From Opitutia bacterium (lineage in GTDB: Bacteria; Verrucomicrobiota; Verrucomicrobiia; Opitutales; Seribacteraceae): a stretch of DNA of 11,028 nucleotides. Below are positions 7,874 to 11,028 of the stretch, one piece after another. Position numbers and translations under genes: made by a program. How positions within the stretch are numbered: the stretch's first letter is position 1; each line of letters starts with the position of its first letter. The notes under the pieces were generated by a model. That model was not told the DNA's origin, searched no databases, and saw nothing but the letters and a program-made list of their open reading frames with translations. Location of the stretch: NCBI GenBank assembly GCA_018646565.1, contig JABGUO010000283.1, positions 1 through 11,028 on the forward strand. The letters are read 5' to 3'.

Positions 7874-9196
7874 ATGAAATCAATTGACCAAAATCGCAGA
7901 TCTTTTCTTAAATACTCCGCTTCCGGTGCCATTTTATCTACTCTTTCTTTTCCTTACATTGGAAAAGCCCAGCAATCAGCTAATGAACGCTTACGATTTG
8001 GTGCAATCGGAGTAGGGGGCAGGGGGGCAGGAATCGCCAACAGTGCACGAAGACTCTCTGACATCGTTGCTGTTTGCGACTTGGACACACAACGCATTGA
8101 CCGAGTTAACAAATCATTGGCTCAAGGTAAGGCAAAGGGATATCAGGATTACCGAAAGATTCTTGACCGTAAAGATATTGATTTTGTTACTATTGGAACA
8201 ACCGATCATTGGCACTCTCGAATCGCTATTCATGCGATGCAAGCGGGGAAAGATGTTTATTGTGAAAAACCACTCACTCTTACCATTGAAGAAGGTAAGC
8301 AAATTTGTAAAGTAACCAAAGAAACAGGCCGAGTATTTCAGGTAGGTACTCAGCAAAGAAGTGAAATGGGACAAAAATTTCTTACTGCAATTGGAATAAT
8401 CCGCGAAGGCAGAATCGGAAAAATCAAAAAAATAACCTGTAATATAGGCGGAGGTCCCCAAGGCGGACCATTCAAAAAATCAGATCCTCCCTCCAATATC
8501 GATTGGAATATGTGGCTAGGACAAGCTCCTCTTGTTGATTACATTAAAGAACGTTGTCATTACCAATTCCGCTGGTGGTATGAATACTCCGGAGGGAAAA
8601 TGACCGATTGGGGGGCTCACCATGTTGATATCGCCCAATGGGCACTTGGACAAAATGGAGTAGGGCAGGGAGTTCTTTCTCTGGACCCCATTGTTGGGGA
8701 TCATCCTATTCCTCTCAAAAATGGTATGCCCACCAAGGACAACCATTATAATACATCTCATAACTTTCACATCAAATGTATGTTCCCCAAAAAGGTGGAG
8801 ATGAATATTGTCAGCAAGTCCGAAGAAGGAAATGGAATCCTCTTTGAAGGTTCAAAAGGAAACTTATTTGTAACCCGATCCAAAATTACCGGCCCTGCAG
8901 TTGATGAGCTTAAGGAAAAGCCACTTTCTGCACAAACCATATTAGATGTCTACAAAGGGAAGAAGACCACCAATCATATGGAAAATTTCTTCGAGTGCAT
9001 GAAAGATCGTTCTGATCCTATATCTGATGTGTATACTCACCACAATGCAATGACCACTTGCCACTTGGCTAACATATCAATCCGGCTTGGAAGAAAACTC
9101 AAATGGAATCCGAAAAAGGAACAAATTGTAGGGGATGATGATGCGAATCAATGGCAGAAGCGCGATCAAAGAAAAGGATTCGAGACGAATACTTAA
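7874..9196 (+). CDS. Tat-exported Gfo/Idh/MocA-family oxidoreductase
   Basis: A 440-aa NAD(P)-dependent oxidoreductase of the glucose-fructose oxidoreductase/inositol dehydrogenase family, probably acting on a sugar or sugar derivative. The N-terminus has a twin-arginine signal, NRRSFLKYSA at 7-16, then a hydrophobic stretch and a likely cleavage after KAQ near residue 33, so it should be exported folded with its cofactor. The Rossmann motif RFGAIGVGGRGAGIA is at 41-55, the family's EKP triplet at 131-133, and the C-terminal domain contains FRWWYEYSGGKMTDWGAHH at 232-250. Tat-bearing members of this kind are abundant in Planctomycetota and Verrucomicrobiota, where they are linked to polysaccharide breakdown. 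No clear Shine-Dalgarno sequence is seen. Substrate is unknown. Confidence 0.93.
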   Translation: MKSIDQNRRSFLKYSASGAILSTLSFPYIGKAQQSANERLRFGAIGVGGRGAGIANSARRLSDIVAVCDLDTQRIDRVNKSLAQGKAKGYQDYRKILDRKDIDFVTIGTTDHWHSRIAIHAMQAGKDVYCEKPLTLTIEEGKQICKVTKETGRVFQVGTQQRSEMGQKFLTAIGIIREGRIGKIKKITCNIGGGPQGGPFKKSDPPSNIDWNMWLGQAPLVDYIKERCHYQFRWWYEYSGGKMTDWGAHHVDIAQWALGQNGVGQGVLSLDPIVGDHPIPLKNGMPTKDNHYNTSHNFHIKCMFPKKVEMNIVSKSEEGNGILFEGSKGNLFVTRSKITGPAVDELKEKPLSAQTILDVYKGKKTTNHMENFFECMKDRSDPISDVYTHHNAMTTCHLANISIRLGRKLKWNPKKEQIVGDDDANQWQKRDQRKGFETNT

Positions 9197-9201
9197 TTTT
9201 T

Positions 9202-9233
9202 ATTTAAATTTAAATGAATTCAGAAATGAATTC
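9202..9233. repeat. 14-bp A/T palindrome overlapping a tandem 10-bp repeat
   Basis: ATTTAAATTTAAAT at 9202-9215 is a perfect palindrome just after the oxidoreductase stop. It overlaps a direct repeat, AAATGAATTC at 9212-9221 and again at 9224-9233, separated by two bases. Paired identical sites on one face of the helix could bind a regulator, but low complexity makes chance plausible. Confidence 0.45.
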
Positions 9234-9317
9234 GATTTAACGCCAAGATTCTCGAGCATAGACTCCCTAAAGTTATACTCCCTGCTTAGTAAATGAACTG
9301 ACTCAAGATTTAAAGTT

Positions 9318-9342
9318 GGTTGCATTTCCTCGCTTAGCAACC
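9318..9342. repeat. 6-bp hairpin GGTTGC/GCAACC
   Basis: GGTTGC at 9318-9323 pairs exactly with GCAACC at 9337-9342 around a 13-base loop. It lies about 40 bases upstream of the structured element at 9382 and may be part of the same transcript or a remnant of a recombination site. The surrounding 9234-9381 holds no gene. Confidence 0.35.
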
Positions 9343-9381
9343 ACATTCATATCTAGAAGGATATTGTTCTACTTCCGTGCG

Positions 9382-9489
9382 TTTGCCTCATTAAATCGGA
9401 AATATGACACTGGCCCGGTTTGTGCCTGATCCGTGATGATTCACCCGTGGAATGACTAGTGTCGATAAACCGAGGCAAAGTTTCGCCTC
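9382..9489 (+). ncRNA. candidate structured RNA with pseudoknot and switchable closing stem
   Basis: TTTGCCTC (9382-9389) is exactly complementary to GAGGCAAA (9472-9479), closing the element with 8 bp. Inside, GACACT (9406-9411) pairs with AGTGTC (9458-9463). A small GGC/GCC hairpin (9412-9414 with 9424-9426) carries GGTTT in its loop (9417-9421), which can pair with AAACC (9467-9471) to form a pseudoknot stacked next to the closing stem. Another hairpin is GTGA/TCAC (9433-9436 with 9441-9444). The 3' closing strand GAGGC also forms the terminator stem with GCCTC at 9485-9489, so the two folds exclude each other, as in riboswitches and attenuators. No gene follows on this strand, so an independent small RNA or 3' element is equally possible. 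No known class is recognised; the fold was read by eye. Confidence 0.4.
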
Positions 9490-9508
9490 TCTTTTCATTT
9501 TATTTTTT
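9472..9508 (+). terminator. rho-independent terminator, plus strand
   Basis: Stem GAGGC (9472-9476) pairs with GCCTC (9485-9489) around an 8-base loop, followed by a T-rich tract (TCTTTTCATTTTATTTTTT, 9490-9508). The T-tract is only on the plus-strand 3' side, which sets the direction. It ends either the structured RNA above or read-through from the oxidoreductase gene 275 bases upstream. Confidence 0.55.
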
Positions 9509-9567
9509 GCCTAACGGTTGAACTAATCGGGTCGAGGAATAAGATTTGGTGAAGTGAATTGTTATGA
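9509..9567 (-). other. weak candidate integron attC site (59 bp), left boundary of cassette
   Basis: Read on the minus strand, this begins with TCATAAC, a degenerate form of the RYYYAAC core, and ends with GTTAGGC, an exact GTTRRRY core preceded by CC as in many attC sites. The length is 59 bp and it starts 17 bases after the stop of the minus-strand gene at 9585, exactly where a cassette attC should lie. The outer boxes pair at 5 of 7 positions. The inner stem is poor (AATC with GATT, and ACT with AGT), so the fold is much less convincing than that of the site at 10175. Confidence 0.42.
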
Positions 9568-9584
9568 AATTTCATATTCTTCCA

Positions 9585-10013
9585 TTAAAAAATCTTAATC
9601 ATATTATCCCTACATTTTTTTGTTATAAAATTTGTATTCATTTCCCATAAGTCTGCCGGATCAAGTCTAATCGTCTTGCCCGTTTTGTATGAAATATACC
9701 AAATTTGACTTTGCTTCTTTTTACTCTCTTTGTCCGTTCGTATCTCGATAGATTTGACTTTTGAATAGTCAAATCCATATACCCTCTGGTCAAACCAAAA
9801 CCCTGTATAATGTACAATGCCCTTTTCTGTGAATTCTATATGGTCTTCACTTAATGTAGGAATCATAACAATTCCTACGACAAGACCTAATATTGCATAA
9901 ATTAATCCTTTTTGATTATTCTTCTTTAGATATATAGCTATCCCATAAACAATTATTAAAATTGATATAGCTAAAGCTGAATATGGATACATCAGTGGCA
10001 AATTTATTATCAT
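9585..10013 (-). CDS. 142-aa membrane protein with a C-terminal PH-like domain
   Basis: The protein has two predicted membrane helices, about residues 9-29 and 35-54, separated by a short basic loop (KKNNQKG), then a soluble part from 58 to 142 made mostly of beta strands and a final helix (FTEKGIVHYTGFWF, VKSIEIRTD, QIWYISYKTGKTIRL). This layout resembles small bacterial PH-like membrane proteins of unknown role; I do not recognise a named family. The ATG at 10013 is chosen because it overlaps the stop of the upstream gene (TAATG), a classic coupling signal. An alternative TTG at 10034 would add seven residues. It is AT-rich like the chromosome around it and lies inside the putative cassette. 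Confidence 0.65.
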   Translation of the reverse strand: MIINLPLMYPYSALAISILIIVYGIAIYLKKNNQKGLIYAILGLVVGIVMIPTLSEDHIEFTEKGIVHYTGFWFDQRVYGFDYSKVKSIEIRTDKESKKKQSQIWYISYKTGKTIRLDPADLWEMNTNFITKKCRDNMIKIF

Positions 10014-10156
10014 TAATTTTTTTTCAGTTTCCAATCATTTTCTGATGGAGCTTTCACTTTCACTCCAAACTGGTTTATATGAAACTTATTCTCAGCATTT
10101 GTCTTCACACTGAGACATAACACCAATAGAGAAAATAGAAGAGTCTTTTTTATCAT
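10013..10156 (-). CDS. 47-aa exported peptide, translationally coupled to the next gene
   Basis: A strong Shine-Dalgarno AAGGA (10164-10168) lies 7 bases before the ATG. The N-terminus (MIKKTLLFSLLVLCLSVKTNA) is a clear Sec signal peptide, probably cut after NA at residue 21, leaving a mature part of about 26 residues that includes FHINQFGVKVKAPSENDWKL. The stop TAA overlaps the ATG of the 142-aa gene by one base. Near its end is a run of eight A; one extra A would fuse this frame to the downstream protein, so either programmed slippage or a recent frameshift in a once longer protein is possible. The mature sequence looks like the start of a larger secreted protein. Confidence 0.6.
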   Translation of the reverse strand: MIKKTLLFSLLVLCLSVKTNAENKFHINQFGVKVKAPSENDWKLKKN

Positions 10157-10174
10157 TGTTAATTCCTTTTTTGA

Positions 10175-10234
10175 GCTTAACGTCGAAGGTCAGTCACGCG
10201 GCTTGTCCGCGTTGACTGCACCGTCTTGTTGGGC
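10175..10234 (-). other. integron attC recombination site (60 bp)
   Basis: The outer cores are GCTTAAC at 10175-10181 and GTTGGGC at 10228-10234, both fitting RYYYAAC and GTTRRRY, and they pair at all 7 positions (two G-T). After unpaired spacers of 6 and 5 bases, GGTCAGTCA (10188-10196) pairs with TGACTG and ACC (10213-10218 and 10220-10222), leaving C10219 extrahelical. CGCGG (10197-10201) then pairs with CCGCG (10207-10211), leaving T10212 extrahelical, with a 5-base loop. Core boxes, spacers, extrahelical bases and 60-bp size all match the folded attC hairpin used by integron integrases. The extra base in the minus-strand L'' arm orients the site with the minus-strand genes. Confidence 0.78.
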
Positions 10235-11026
10235 TTCTTGTAAATCTAGTTTCTCTACGGCTGGAGATGTGCCAATTCGACGGGCATGGATTGACGCACC
10301 GCCGTTCTTGATGAACTGGTCGACGGCCCCGACATTCCCCTGGACAACCCAGTAGTTGATGTCGCCGAAGCCCATGTTCTTGGGATCATTGATATCGCTA
10401 ACAAGCATCTGCCAAGCATTTCCTGGGTTTGTCTGTTCCTTGCTAGGCATCTCCGTATTCAGTTGCTCGATTGAGAAACCATGTTTGCCCGAAACCGTCA
10501 CATGATGCGTGCTGCGTTGCGAACAGACCCGCCCAAACCGGGAGGCGTGATTGGCAAGGGCGAATTCAAGGCTATTGACGTTGGAGCCAAGGTTGATGTT
10601 GTCGCCGTTGGTGTGTTCGTTGACAAGGATACCGGTAAAATATCCGGTTACCATCACATTGTTCAAGATCGTGAGGGCTCCGTTGTTGTTAGCCGGGGTG
10701 ATCAAGCCACTGGTTCCATGGGTCGGTTTGGAGGCCTGAACACTGTAGATGTCTGTGTTGATGAAAACATTCTCTATCTTGCATTGTGCCGCCTTCCCCA
10801 AGTCGATTCCACTGATCCCCGGGTTGTCGTAGGTGCGGACATCAAGATTTCGGATCACCACATAGACACCGGAAAAAATGTTATACAATTTCTCAGGTCT
10901 ATTATCGGCGTAAATAACAGCGGGTCCCGATTTGTCCAAGCATTTAAGAATTGTGCCTCTATTTTGAAGCGGGAATGCGCCGATCGTCCCCCATACCGGT
11001 GTCGGCTCACTCTCACCAACGATTTC
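10190..11026 (-). CDS. right-handed parallel beta-helix protein, C-terminal 278 residues (start outside window)
   Basis: The minus-strand frame is open to the right edge of the window; an internal TTG at 10939 is not a real start. The sequence has the repeating short strands and Asn-rich turns of pectate-lyase-like beta-helices, for example VVIRNLDVRTYDN, CKIENVFINTDIYSV and ALTILNNVMVTGYFTGI. Such proteins are often polysaccharide lyases, hydrolases or surface proteins. Catalytic residues cannot be placed and no fold was computed. Its base composition is clearly richer in GC than the rest of the window, and the change falls at the attC, pointing to separate origin. The last 14 residues (AQQDGAVNADKPRD) and the stop lie within the attC. 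Confidence 0.7.
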   Translation of the reverse strand, partial: EIVGESEPTPVWGTIGAFPLQNRGTILKCLDKSGPAVIYADNRPEKLYNIFSGVYVVIRNLDVRTYDNPGISGIDLGKAAQCKIENVFINTDIYSVQASKPTHGTSGLITPANNNGALTILNNVMVTGYFTGILVNEHTNGDNINLGSNVNSLEFALANHASRFGRVCSQRSTHHVTVSGKHGFSIEQLNTEMPSKEQTNPGNAWQMLVSDINDPKNMGFGDINYWVVQGNVGAVDQFIKNGGASIHARRIGTSPAVEKLDLQEAQQDGAVNADKPRD

Positions 11027-11028
11027 AA

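Larger units (their letters stand above)
9515..10180 (-). mobile_element. putative 666-bp integron gene cassette with two small genes
   Basis: The limits are set at the expected cut between G and TT of the R' cores of the two attC candidates (10181/10180 and 9515/9514). Inside, on the minus strand, a 47-aa exported peptide gene starts 24 bases from the cut with a good Shine-Dalgarno, followed by a 142-aa membrane protein gene that ends 17 bases before the other attC. Compact genes all on one strand, with almost no spare DNA, are typical of integron cassettes. No integron integrase, attI or further confident attC lies in this window, so array membership rests on the sites alone. Confidence 0.5.

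Noticed and set aside
9234..9278. Possible extra attC, with GTTAAAT on the minus strand at 9234-9240 and GTATAAC at 9272-9278
   Set aside because: Only 45 bp, with no inner stem; the core match alone is expected by chance in AT-rich DNA.
9391..9498. 35-codon minus-strand frame (starts MKREAKLC)
   Set aside because: It lies entirely within the nested complementary stems and the terminator; the RNA structure explains the sequence better, and no ribosome binding site is present.

Overview
The window is AT-rich bacterial DNA, apart from its GC-richer right end. The F1 ATP synthase beta-epsilon gene pair, a Tat-exported Gfo/Idh/MocA oxidoreductase and a long PPi-type phosphoenolpyruvate carboxykinase together suggest a member of the Planctomycetota-Verrucomicrobiota group, perhaps a marine Verrucomicrobiota. 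This is inference; no rRNA or phylogenetic marker settles it.

Left part (1-5600) is housekeeping. It holds the 3' end of atpD, then atpC, an unrecognised 223-aa protein, a minus-strand tRNA-Ile with a CAU anticodon, and a 1159-aa PPi-dependent PEP carboxykinase. That enzyme interconverts oxaloacetate and PEP using pyrophosphate, so this block is central carbon and energy metabolism.

Middle part (5600-9200) begins with about 460 bases without a convincing gene. Next come a small membrane-protein-like reading frame with no normal start codon and an 80-aa protein resembling a free-standing N-terminal DNA-binding domain of a tyrosine recombinase, whose leader could fold over its ribosome binding site. 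A zinc-independent quinone-reductase-like MDR enzyme and the Tat-exported Gfo/Idh/MocA oxidoreductase follow, divergently transcribed.

Right part (9200-11028) looks like accessory DNA. A plus-strand segment at 9382-9508 can fold into a closed, pseudoknotted structure whose closing strand also forms a rho-independent terminator, like a riboswitch or a structured small RNA. Beyond it lies what appears to be an integron gene-cassette array on the minus strand. One well-formed 60-bp attC site (10175-10234) and one weaker 59-bp site (9509-9567) bound a 666-bp cassette carrying two translationally coupled small genes. The right-hand attC encodes the last 14 residues of a GC-richer beta-helix protein that runs off the window. 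No integron integrase is present here.
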